From: Syntrophaceae bacterium UBA1163
Lineage (GTDB): Bacteria > Desulfobacterota > BSN033 > UBA1163
Reading direction: 5' to 3'
DNA: 11,448 bases
NCBI GenBank assembly: GCA_002311635.1
Contig: DBZJ01000207.1
Span: forward strand, 1 to 11,448
A model generated the notes under the pieces. That model saw only the letters and a list, made by a program, of their open reading frames with translations, made no database searches and was not told where the DNA came from. The translations under genes and the position numbers were made by a program. Of the stretch, positions 1-5,791 are shown piece after piece (positions within the stretch are counted from its first letter, which is position 1; every line of letters starts with the position of its first letter).

Positions 1-258
1 TTAGGCGAGATCCCGATTTTCAGTCTCGGCAAATCCATCACGGTCCTCCAAGAGTCTCAGTTTTCGCTCCACAAGGTGTTTCTTTGCGGTAAGTTCCTGG
101 ACCAATTGCCTGCGGATACGCTCCTTTTGTGCTGGGGTCAGCGCCTGAGCATATGAGAGTGCCATACTTTTTTTAGTCTCCATGGATTCTCCATTCGCCT
201 CTCGAAAAATCCAATGTCGTCTGCCATGACCAGCTTTATTGAATCTCTTACTCTCCAT
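1..258 (-). CDS. Small basic helical protein, unknown function
   Basis: I do not recognise this 85-residue protein. I chose the ATG at 258 because GGAGGGG sits just upstream with proper spacing. An earlier in-frame ATG at 309 would add 17 residues but lies deep inside the upstream gene. The N-terminal third is basic and aromatic (KAGHGRRHW). The rest is a charged amphipathic helix (about residues 35-75: LTPAQKERIRRQLVQEL and onward) that could form a coiled coil. There is no membrane segment, signal peptide or cysteine. It is the last gene of the leftward operon and overlaps the end of the preceding gene by 11 bases, which suggests translational coupling. Its TAA stop is the first three bases of the window, so the gene is complete but anything downstream is unseen. 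Confidence 0.6.
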   Translation of the reverse strand: MESKRFNKAGHGRRHWIFREANGESMETKKSMALSYAQALTPAQKERIRRQLVQELTAKKHLVERKLRLLEDRDGFAETENRDLA

Positions 259-661
259 TTTCCCCTCCAAATCTCTCATCAAAGGCTTTCTTGGACATTT
301 CAGCGGCAAGCCGTTCCTGCTCCGCCAGGTAGTGCATAATAAGAGCCTCGGATTGCGCTTTGTGTTCGGTGATCTCCATCATCTTAATTTCATGGTTGTT
401 CCTTCGGAACACCACTTCCGCGCTCGAAGAAGCAGTCATGAAGGCGGTTTGTTGAGTAATGTAGGCGTGAGTCGCCCGGCATTGACTCTCCGCAATTTCG
501 GCGGTGAGCCGGGCCGCTTCTGCCATCTGCTTTCGTTTCCAGATGTCAAAGATTCCTTTGACCAGCCCCACGTCATACGTATGAGGTGGAACGGGCAGGG
601 GCACGATGTTGTTTAAAATGCTGGCCGGCAATTGGTTCTTTTTCGCTACCAAATCACTCAT
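248..661 (-). CDS. Helical hypothetical protein, 137 aa
   Basis: I do not recognise this family. The start at 661 (MSDLVAKK) is preferred over the ATG at 667, because GGAGG lies 8 bases before 661 but only 2 before 667. A short Pro-rich stretch (about residues 20-27, VPLPVPPH) is followed by a long, almost unbroken charged and Ala-rich helical region (about residues 38-130: KRKQMAEAARLTAEIAES and later EALIMHYLAEQERLAAEM), probably a coiled coil. There is no transmembrane segment or enzyme motif. It overlaps the small membrane-protein gene upstream by 8 bases and the downstream gene by 11, so it belongs to a translationally coupled operon. A structural or accessory role on a mobile element is only a guess. 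Confidence 0.6.
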   Translation of the reverse strand: MSDLVAKKNQLPASILNNIVPLPVPPHTYDVGLVKGIFDIWKRKQMAEAARLTAEIAESQCRATHAYITQQTAFMTASSSAEVVFRRNNHEIKMMEITEHKAQSEALIMHYLAEQERLAAEMSKKAFDERFGGENGE

Positions 662-836
662 TGGCATATCCTCCTTCCTTCATCCAGAACTTCATGGCTT
701 CGATCTGCTGCTGACGGGCCATAGTCTCCCGGACACCCGAGGTGAAGCCCATCTTCCAAAAAACCACGCTGTTTAAAACCAGGATGACCAATACCGCAGC
801 AAATGACCAAACATCGGCGTGCGTAGCAAGATCCAT
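654..836 (-). CDS. Small single-pass membrane protein, 60 aa
   Basis: This 60-residue protein has one clear transmembrane helix at about residues 10-29 (SFAAVLVILVLNSVVFW), a short N-terminus and a charged C-terminal tail (RETMARQQQIEAMKFWMKEGG) that should be amphipathic. The ATG at 836 has a strong AAAGGAG ribosome-binding site. It starts 12 bases after the stop of the Val/Pro-rich gene and overlaps the next gene by 8 bases. Holin-like or membrane-tethering roles occur for proteins of this size on phage-derived elements, but nothing here identifies one. I cannot assign a function. Confidence 0.6.
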   Translation of the reverse strand: MDLATHADVWSFAAVLVILVLNSVVFWKMGFTSGVRETMARQQQIEAMKFWMKEGGYANE

Positions 837-848
837 AATGCTCTCCTT

Positions 849-1298
849 TTACCTGTGGGTTCTTACCATCACCCGTGGAATCCCGCGGCAAGTGCCGGTC
901 CACGGCCCATTGATTCCATTACCAACGGTGGTGAAGTGACCGCCCTGCGAAACGATCACTGGGGGTCGATTCTGCAGGAGCCGGGTGACTCCTATAGGAT
1001 TAACTGGCTGTACCAGAACCGGTTGTGGGATTGCGGTGTAGACAGGAGCCGAGATGACCGGTGGTCGAGGGGGCGGAACCTGAACGTAAACCCTTTTCTC
1101 AACCGGCACTTCAACTCTCTTTTCGACTACGATTCTCTTTTCAACGGGGACATTCACTCTGACGGGGACCTCGACTCTTCTTTCGACGTACACCGGTGTT
1201 TCTACGGTGACGGTTTTTGGAGCGGGTGTGCCCGACTTGGCGAAAAAGACGCAGCCGATCAAAAAGGCAAAGAGGACAACCAGGCCGACGGCTTTCAT
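849..1298 (-). CDS. Putative lipoprotein or anchored Val/Pro/Lys-rich repeat protein
   Basis: This 149-residue protein begins MKAVGLVVLFAFLIGC. The LIGC fits a lipobox with Cys16, suggesting a lipoprotein; because hydrophobic residues continue after the cysteine, a simple N-terminal membrane anchor is also possible. Residues about 28-80 are low-complexity and alternate Val, Pro and charge, with repeated V-E-[KR]-R and V-P-V-E-K-R units (RVEVPVRVNVPVEKRIVVEK). A PPPRPP run follows. This looks like an extended beta or polyproline stalk. The last 50 residues (NRPPVIVSQGGHFTTVGNG onward) are non-repetitive, with one further cysteine. The start has a near-perfect AAAGGAG site, and its ATG overlaps the previous gene's stop as ATGA. 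A periplasmic or surface role is inferred; the family is not recognised. Confidence 0.6.
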   Translation of the reverse strand: MKAVGLVVLFAFLIGCVFFAKSGTPAPKTVTVETPVYVERRVEVPVRVNVPVEKRIVVEKRVEVPVEKRVYVQVPPPRPPVISAPVYTAIPQPVLVQPVNPIGVTRLLQNRPPVIVSQGGHFTTVGNGINGPWTGTCRGIPRVMVRTHR

Positions 1299-1840
1299 AT
1301 GATCTCCTTTATATAGAGGGGGAGTTGCTCTGAGGTCACAAAGTCAACGTGTGGGATGGGCCGGTTAAAGAGATGACTGAGATATGTGGTTCTTTCCGGC
1401 CAGTGCTTCCAAACATTGCGCTTCTTCTCGACGCTTTGTTCTCCTTCATGATTGAGAACTTCCAGTACGAAACAACAACCTTGGTTATCTCTGATTAAAA
1501 GGACGATGGCATCCGGCCGGAGCGAGACCGGCTCGATAAAGTGTTCGCGAACTATCACCGATTCAACGGTCAGCTTTTTGATCTGAACCAGGAGATTGGT
1601 TATGAGCTGTGCATGCTCTTTGAACTGGGACTGGCAATCAGGGGTTTTGAAATAACCAGGGCCTTTAACCAGTTGGTTCGTCTCTGCCAGGGCGTTGAGA
1701 ATTTTCCCAGCATTGGTTCTGGCCGACACGTCATTGGTGAAATGGCCGAAGTGTAGGAGAAGCTCGCCAATGTGCTTATCAGCAGCGATCTTTATTTCGT
1801 CCATCCAGCTTTTGACAACCGGTTCATGTATTTTGGCCAT
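1295..1840 (-). CDS. Replication-relaxation-like protein (winged helix plus PD-(D/E)XK-like core)
   Basis: This is a 181-residue protein. The N-terminal part (about residues 20-60: GELLLHFGHFTNDVSARTNA, then a second helix and NQLVKGPGYF) has the shape of a winged helix. After a central histidine (KEHAQL), residues 107-135 read SLRPDAIVLLIRDNQGCCFV then LEVLN, followed by a conserved-looking KKRNVWKHW helix. The order wHTH, H, PD, hydrophobic strand, (F)xLE, Lys helix matches what I know of the replication-relaxation family (Replic_Relax), found on plasmids and integrative elements. The terminal K of the nuclease motif is not clear, so catalysis is doubtful. It is the first gene of the leftward operon, its stop overlaps the next ATG by 4 bp, and AAAGGGAA precedes the start. 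The family call is inference. Confidence 0.5.
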   Translation of the reverse strand: MAKIHEPVVKSWMDEIKIAADKHIGELLLHFGHFTNDVSARTNAGKILNALAETNQLVKGPGYFKTPDCQSQFKEHAQLITNLLVQIKKLTVESVIVREHFIEPVSLRPDAIVLLIRDNQGCCFVLEVLNHEGEQSVEKKRNVWKHWPERTTYLSHLFNRPIPHVDFVTSEQLPLYIKEII

Positions 1841-2107
1841 CCAACTTCCCTTTCACTGGATTGCGGTTAACGTTGGGCATAAGATTAAAGGGGATTTGGG
1901 GTATCGCAAAGTATTGAGTTATCGAGAAAAATACCGTGCTCTCAACTGATATGAGTGTGCAATTTGGTTAGGAAAAGGATTTTCATCTTGCTGTTAGAAG
2001 TTGTTTTCGGTAGGTTATGCATCGTTCATCAAAAATGGCTTTTTTATCGTGAGTTATCGGCGACTTGATACTAGTTCGGGCACGGTATAGAAAAGGGGGA
2101 AAATCGC
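1841..2107. promoter_or_regulatory. Divergent intergenic region between the left operon and the CII-like gene
   Basis: These 267 bp separate the divergent genes starting at 1840 and 2108, so promoters for both must lie here or nearby. On the plus strand TTGATA at about 2068 and TATAGA at about 2089 are separated by only about 15 bases, which is short for a sigma-70 promoter. AGGGGGAAAA just before the ATG at 2108 is a usable ribosome-binding site. The region is AT-rich. I see no RNA gene and no strong dyad. Confidence 0.35.
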
Positions 2108-2656
2108 ATGGTGCCGACAAAAAAAATATTATCTGAGGATAGGAAAAAGCACGATACTCAAGTGGGACTGAAACACATCCTGGCTGAGTATAGCACGAGG
2201 CATGACACCCGCGAATTGGCCAAGAAACTTGACATTGAGTATCCGACCATGATGCGCAAACTGAACCCGAATGATGACCAGGACCTCCATGTCAGTGAGC
2301 TGGTTAAATTTATCGAGGCTACGAAATATACATGGAAAGACCTCGAACTACGGAAGGCTGAAGAACCTGACTTGACTCTCTTGGATGAGATCGAACTCCG
2401 GCTCGGGCGGGTTGTTACAACAGCGGTTAAGCGCCCGAAATATGATTTTGACTTCCATGGACTGTCGAGACTCATCAAGGAATCCAGCGAAGCTACTCGG
2501 GCAATTTCCGAAGCTTTTACCGATGGCAAGGTCACTCCGGTGGAGGCGGAAAATTGTATTAAGGAGCTTCACGACCTCGTGTATATCTCCATGCAGCTCA
2601 TTCAACATCTCGAAAAGATCGAGATGTCGGGAGAGGCTTTCAAACTGACGACGTAG
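2108..2656 (+). CDS. Phage CII-type regulatory protein
   Basis: This is a 182-residue protein. Residues about 20-80 form a helix-turn-helix-like domain: LKHILAEYSTRHDTRELAKK, LDIEYPTMMRKLNPNDDQ, then DLHVSELVKFIEATKYTWKD. The pattern of self-recognition helix, LNP and then an L.V.EL..I...T signature resembles the phage CII-like (CP76-type) regulators I know from prophages and integrative elements. Residues 130-175 are helical and probably oligomerise (AISEAFTDGKVTPVEAE onward). The start at 2108 has AGGGGGAAAA upstream. The gene is divergent from the left operon and followed by copy 1 of a 64-bp repeat. It may regulate the element's own genes (inference). I see no operator that I could assign to it. 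Confidence 0.6.
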   Translation: MVPTKKILSEDRKKHDTQVGLKHILAEYSTRHDTRELAKKLDIEYPTMMRKLNPNDDQDLHVSELVKFIEATKYTWKDLELRKAEEPDLTLLDEIELRLGRVVTTAVKRPKYDFDFHGLSRLIKESSEATRAISEAFTDGKVTPVEAENCIKELHDLVYISMQLIQHLEKIEMSGEAFKLTT

Positions 2657-2680
2657 GGATGTTACCGGTACCGGACAATA

Positions 2681-2744
2681 GAGCGTAAATTGCTTCGCGT
2701 GGGCGGGGAAGCGGCCCGCAAAGCCGCGATTTTCCTGGGGCGCC
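2681..2744. repeat. 64-bp dispersed intergenic repeat, copy 1
   Basis: This segment (GAGCGTAAATTGCTTCGCGT onward) aligns without gaps to 3449-3512, with 51 identical positions of 64 by hand count. Both copies begin a short distance after the stop of a plus-strand gene (25 bp here, 17 bp at copy 2). A GCGGC/GCCGC dyad at about 2711-2727 is not preserved in the other copy, so a conserved hairpin is unlikely. There is no open reading frame of note. Confidence 0.6.
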
Positions 2745-2820
2745 AAAGTGCCAATACTGGACAAAAAGACTCCCATCTTTCCAATTAAGTGAATCGATAT
2801 TTCAGGAAAGGAGACAGAAT

Positions 2821-3432
2821 ATGCCATTTGAGTGGTCTATATTTGGAACGGCCATAAGCGGTGCCCTCATAGGTGGCCTAACAACAGGAACCTTTGCACT
2901 AATAAGCACACAGAAAGCCCATCGCAACCAATTGAAGCAGGTGGCTCAAAATGAAGAGAAAATAATCAAAGCATTGCTCCAGGCATTACATGACGAGCTC
3001 GAAACTGTATTTGATAGATATCAGGAGGCCATAGGATCAATGCTAGAATCTTTGAAGGATGGGGAGCCATTACTCATGTATTATCCATTAGTAAGTGATT
3101 TTTTCACTGTTTATAATGGCAATTCTTTTCTGATTGGCCGGATTTCAGACAACGACCTACGCAAGCAAATCATCAAAACATATACTTTGGCGAAGGGCAT
3201 GGCTGATTCTTTACGCATGAATAACGACCTGAATCAGAAGTACGAATACTGGCATCAAATATTCCAAGAGTCTCAGAGTGAAGTTCATAAGCAGAAAGTA
3301 ATAGCCCACTTTGGTGTTCTTATTGAGTATGCAAAGAAACTGAAAATTGGTCATCAACAGGTGAAGACGGAAGCCGCGCAACTTCTCAGATCACTGAGAA
3401 AACAAGGCGTACTCACTGAAAAACAAGGTTAA
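2821..3432 (+). CDS. Single-pass membrane protein with helical cytoplasmic domain, unknown function
   Basis: This 203-residue protein has an N-terminal membrane segment at about residues 8-29 (FGTAISGALIGGLTTGTFAL), rich in Gly and Thr. A basic/coiled segment follows (residues 31-50, QKAHRNQLKQVAQNEEK), then a mostly helical soluble domain. Near residues 85-100 there is an aromatic stretch (MYYPLVSDFFTVYNGNSFLI). The C-terminus is strongly basic and amphipathic (KTEAAQLLRSLRKQG). A short anchor plus a cytoplasmic helical domain is common in accessory and abortive-infection genes, but no known motif is visible and I do not name a function. The start at 2821 has AGGAAAGGAG upstream. The gene is flanked by the two copies of the 64-bp repeat and is more AT-rich than the left operon, which suggests separate acquisition. 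Confidence 0.65.
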   Translation: MPFEWSIFGTAISGALIGGLTTGTFALISTQKAHRNQLKQVAQNEEKIIKALLQALHDELETVFDRYQEAIGSMLESLKDGEPLLMYYPLVSDFFTVYNGNSFLIGRISDNDLRKQIIKTYTLAKGMADSLRMNNDLNQKYEYWHQIFQESQSEVHKQKVIAHFGVLIEYAKKLKIGHQQVKTEAAQLLRSLRKQGVLTEKQG

Positions 3433-3448
3433 ATAATTTTGGATAGAA

Positions 3449-3512
3449 GAGAGTAAATGGTCCCACGTGGGCGAGGAAGAGGCCCCCAAAGTCGCAATTT
3501 TCGTGGGGCGGC
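3449..3512. repeat. 64-bp dispersed intergenic repeat, copy 2
   Basis: Second copy of the element at 2681-2744 (51/64 identical, ungapped, same orientation). It begins 17 bp after the stop of the membrane-protein gene. The two copies flank that gene exactly, so it could have entered or left as a repeat-bounded unit (inference). Confidence 0.6.
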
Positions 3513-3607
3513 CTATAAGGGTGGCGGGCGCTGATAACATCGGCAAAAGACGTCGTGCGCGTGGCGATAGTGCAGGAATACAGGGAAAGCTTGGAGGGGA
3601 AATCAGG

Positions 3608-3910
3608 TTAATGGGTTTCTGCCGACCCTGGAGATAGCGCTGCTGAGATTAAGCTTTGATAATCCTGCCCCCCAAGAGAACAGTCGAGAAGGTTGTCAAA
3701 TTGTTCTACGCTTAGCCCGAGTTGGCTGGCCATGCTTTTGTATGTCTTGGGCTTAAGCTCCTTGCGTCCCTTTGATACGGTGACTCTCCGGACTTTTTTC
3801 CCCTCAAGGAGATACCAGCCATTTAGCTCACCACCATCTTTGAACTGGATATCCAATTTGTTTTCACAGCATGTTTTTACGTCATGAGAATTGAACTGGG
3901 AATTTTTCAA
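3608..3910 (-). CDS. HicA-like toxin-family protein lacking the usual catalytic histidine
   Basis: This 100-residue protein starts at a TTG (3910) preceded by GGGGGAG. The TTGA overlap with the upstream stop indicates coupling. The core at residues 32-66 (WYLLEGKKVRRVTVSKGRKE, then LKPKTYKSMASQLGLS) follows the HicA layout: beta strands, V-T-V-x-KGRKEL, then a x-T-xxS(I/M)xxQxGLS helix. HicA toxins are small dsRBD-fold mRNA interferases, normally with a G-S-H active site between the first strands. No such His is present here; the only nearby His residues are H9 and the C-terminal H100. The C-terminus adds a FDNLLDCSLGGQDYQSL segment (residues 71-87) beyond standard HicA. It may be an inactive or divergent branch. 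The upstream HicB-like gene supports a toxin-antitoxin-derived pair. Confidence 0.55.
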   Translation of the reverse strand: MKNSQFNSHDVKTCCENKLDIQFKDGGELNGWYLLEGKKVRRVTVSKGRKELKPKTYKSMASQLGLSVEQFDNLLDCSLGGQDYQSLISAALSPGSAETH

Positions 3911-4311
3911 TTAACAACTCTCCCCCTCAAAAACGCTTTGATCTGAAGCCATTCCTCAGAGAAATTGTCATCGGCCATCAGATCCTCGTAGAGCGTTTCA
4001 ATCTCTGATTGAAGATTACTGATCGCTTCATCTCGCTCATCTCCATATCCGTAAAGGGGAAGGTCGGGAGTTTTGGCAATAAACCCATCAGCATCCGGTT
4101 CAACGAGGATGTCGAGGGGGAGGTTGAGTTCTTTGGTCTTGAGTCTACTAATGCGAAGCGTCATGGCTTCACCTTCACTTTCTTCTGAAATGATTTCAGC
4201 CATGCTTCGTTGCCCATCTGCATAACCAGTGCAATACCCATGAACAAACGTGACAGTGGCCACGCCCCATGTAATATAAGAACCGAACTGAAGGCTTTGG
4301 GCTGCCTCCAT
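3907..4311 (-). CDS. HicB-like antitoxin, possibly with an N-terminal hydrophobic extension
   Basis: The C-terminal 65 residues are typical of HicB-like proteins (partial RNase-H fold): LDILVEPDADGFIAKTPDLP, then YGYGDERDEAISNLQSEIET and a terminal ..EEWLQIKAFL helix. I place the start at 4311 (MEAAQSLQFG), 13 bases after the previous stop and with AGG about 7 bases upstream. This gives 134 residues with a weakly hydrophobic segment YITWGVATVTFVHGYCTGY. A second candidate is the ATG at 4164 (MTLRISRLK), with AAGGTGAAG before it, which would give an 85-residue protein closer to normal HicB length. The ATG at 4359 overlaps the upstream gene by 35 bp and is least likely. HicB partners bind HicA and often their own promoter. 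No separate DNA-binding domain is seen at the C-terminus, so any autoregulation would be unusual. Confidence 0.6.
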   Translation of the reverse strand: MEAAQSLQFGSYITWGVATVTFVHGYCTGYADGQRSMAEIISEESEGEAMTLRISRLKTKELNLPLDILVEPDADGFIAKTPDLPLYGYGDERDEAISNLQSEIETLYEDLMADDNFSEEWLQIKAFLRGRVVN

Positions 4312-4324
4312 TGGGAAACCTGAA

Positions 4325-4705
4325 CTAATTAATATCGTCTTTGGCCTTGGCATCGGCATTTTCCCCGGAATCCTTTAAAAATTTGTCAAACTGATCTGTC
4401 TGCTTTAGAAGAAAGTGCGCAAAGGACCTTGCAGTGGCGCGATTTATCGATATCGCAAACATGACATCCCTAATGATGCACGTTTTTTTCTCCTCTAAAA
4501 GGGGCTGCTCCCCAATGGCGCCGTTCTCTAATACGGCATACGTCTGCGTCCGGGGAATAGCGTGTCGTTCGTTAAAAAAGTTCATAATCACCTGACCCTG
4601 GCCGTTCACGCCTCCGAAAACTCCAGAAACCCCATAAACGGTGTACGTAGGTGAAATTTTATATTCAAACGTGATTTGCTCCGGAGTATCTTTTTTCTCT
4701 GACAT
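4325..4705 (-). CDS. Conserved-looking hypothetical protein preceding the HicB-like gene
   Basis: This 126-residue protein is soluble, without signal peptide or membrane span. After a polar N-terminus comes a beta-rich core with a distinctive Gly pattern (residues about 18-44: SPTYTVYGVSGVFGGVNGQG, then QVIMNFFNER). It ends in an alpha helix (AISINRATARSFAHFLLKQ, then TDQFDKFL). The layout (strand, GG loop, MNFF strand, variable loop, then a helix following a FAISIN-type strand) recalls small sheet-plus-helix proteins such as DUF3467, but the match is loose and I do not assign the family. The start has AAGGAA with good spacing. It is the first gene of a three-gene minus operon with the HicB/HicA-like pair (13 bp to the next start), so it may modulate or be a third component of that pair (inference). 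Confidence 0.6.
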   Translation of the reverse strand: MSEKKDTPEQITFEYKISPTYTVYGVSGVFGGVNGQGQVIMNFFNERHAIPRTQTYAVLENGAIGEQPLLEEKKTCIIRDVMFAISINRATARSFAHFLLKQTDQFDKFLKDSGENADAKAKDDIN

Positions 4706-5238
4706 GCGGAAATTCCTTCCGTAGCCTGGTGTATTTCAGAGTGTAAATTTTTTATACCGGAATAGCCTACCATAGATGATAATCATTTCAAGGGGGATTT
4801 TCGTCCAGGGAGTGAACGGTTTTGAAGCCGATTGTTTCAAATTAGGATACTACCCGACGGTGAAGCTAGGCGCATCCAAAAAGAAAAGGCAAAAAATCCC
4901 CTCCAATTTTCTCATATTGATTTCTCGGCCCCAATCCAGCGCCCATCATGCTTTTTCAACCCTTATCAACTTTTCTCAACTTCCCTGCTAAATCATAATT
5001 ACGAGTTTCTGTGCCGTTTTTGGCCAGCTATGGACTTACATGGTTGGGAAAAGTCCGGTTAAGTGTCCTTGCCCCGACCACCAACCATTAACCAATTACA
5101 TTCAATGAATTCCAATAGTTAAGCTCTAGTTCGTTCCCTCTTTTAGACTCACTAACCATTATCTTTTTACCCAGACCCTTTTCGCCCGTCTCTGCTTTCT
5201 CCCTGGCTTCCTATTGCCTTCCCCACCCTTTTGTTTTT

Positions 5239-5254
5239 GCACTTTACAAAGTGC
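5239..5254. repeat. Perfect palindrome GCACTTT-AC-AAAGTGC
   Basis: Seven-base arms separated by AC form an exact inverted repeat, preceded by a T-rich run. This could be a protein-binding operator or the end of a small inserted element. It lies about 140 bp before the recombinase remnant frame opens, and no promoter for a surviving gene is evident around it. Confidence 0.45.
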
Positions 5255-5276
5255 CCGCCGCCGAGTCCTCGAAGGC
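5252..5276. repeat. GC-rich hairpin GCCGCC ... GGCGGC
   Basis: Six-base GCCGCC/GGCGGC arms enclose a smaller GAG-TC-CTC dyad. No T-run follows, so it is not a standard intrinsic terminator. It abuts the palindrome at 5239-5254, which suggests a compound structured site or a REP-like insertion. Confidence 0.35.
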
Positions 5277-5393
5277 GGCATCCTTAATCCAGTCCGAAGC
5301 GAAGCGGAGGACATCTAAAATGAGCCGCCGCCGGTGAACGTGGGGGTTACAAATACGTCGCTCCGCAAAAACATCAGAATTACGGCTCCTTGA

Positions 5394-5735
5394 CATTCGC
5401 AAGGGGCGCTATTCTCCAGCCAAGACGGGATTGCCCGCTGGAAACAGACCGATGCGGGAAGATCGTTTAGGAGATATAAAAAGTCATCGGGGATAAAAAA
5501 GCATTTTGTCATCCTCCCCTTCCGGCACACCTTTGCCACTCAATATTTAATGAAAGGCGCCGGCATCAATGTAGTCCAGACAGCCTTGGGGCATTCTGAT
5601 TCGGTCACCACGCTCAAATACTACGCTGCCGCAGTGAAAAAAGCCAAGCTTCGGGAAATGATAAACGACACGGATTTTGATTTCATTCCTGTTTCTTTAC
5701 TGGAGGGCAACTTCCCACATCTCAGATCTACTTGA
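5394..5735 (+). pseudogene. Tyrosine recombinase (integrase), C-terminal catalytic remnant
   Basis: An open frame of about 113 codons encodes the last part of a phage-type integrase. The arm before the active site reads FRRYKKSSGIKKHFV. The catalytic box I Arg-His is at about 5523 (FRHTFATQYLMKGAGINVVQ). The box II His follows (ALGHSDSVTTLKYYA), in which the second Tyr of KYY is the likely nucleophile. The frame begins immediately after a stop at 5391. No N-terminal core-binding or SAM-like domain is present, nor the first catalytic Arg/Lys region. An internal ATG at 5550 would give only 61 residues and is not a sensible start. This is a truncated relic of the enzyme that probably once moved this region. 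The CHAT-like gene's promoter overlaps its stop codon. Confidence 0.75.
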
Positions 5736-5761
5736 AACAATAGGTCCACTTCCATTATGCT
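5732..5761 (+). promoter_or_regulatory. Candidate sigma-70 promoter for the caspase-like gene
   Basis: TTGAAA (5732-5737), an 18-base spacer and TATGCT (5756-5761) give a plausible sigma-70 promoter about 30 bases ahead of the ATG at 5792. The -35 overlaps the integrase stop codon. An AAAGGG ribosome-binding site follows. If real, the protease and JAMM genes form a transcription unit independent of the Ubl operon. Confidence 0.35.
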
Positions 5762-5791
5762 AAGTGCCATACCAGAAAAGAAAGGGCCGAG

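Larger units (their letters stand above)
4706..5393. other. Gene-poor 690-bp spacer
   Basis: I find no convincing gene here; the short open frames have no family resemblance and poor starts. On the minus strand TATAAA (4751-4756) could serve as a -10 for the 4705 gene. There are three phased TCAAC units (4956, 4966, 4976), a perfect palindrome at 5239-5254 and a GC-rich hairpin just after it. The last part (about 5330-5393) may be decayed integrase sequence, because the recombinase frame opens at 5394 directly after a stop. Confidence 0.4.

Noticed and set aside
2348..2827. 159-residue minus-strand frame across the CII-like gene and the 64-bp repeat
   Set aside because: It is antisense to a gene with good start and domain evidence, and its extension through the repeat shows no family match.
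2681..3512. Integron attC sites as an explanation of the 64-bp repeats
   Set aside because: No GTTRRRY or RYYYAAC core sites and no conserved hairpin between the two copies.
5239..5276. Intrinsic terminator
   Set aside because: No T-run after the hairpin and no gene ending nearby on either strand.
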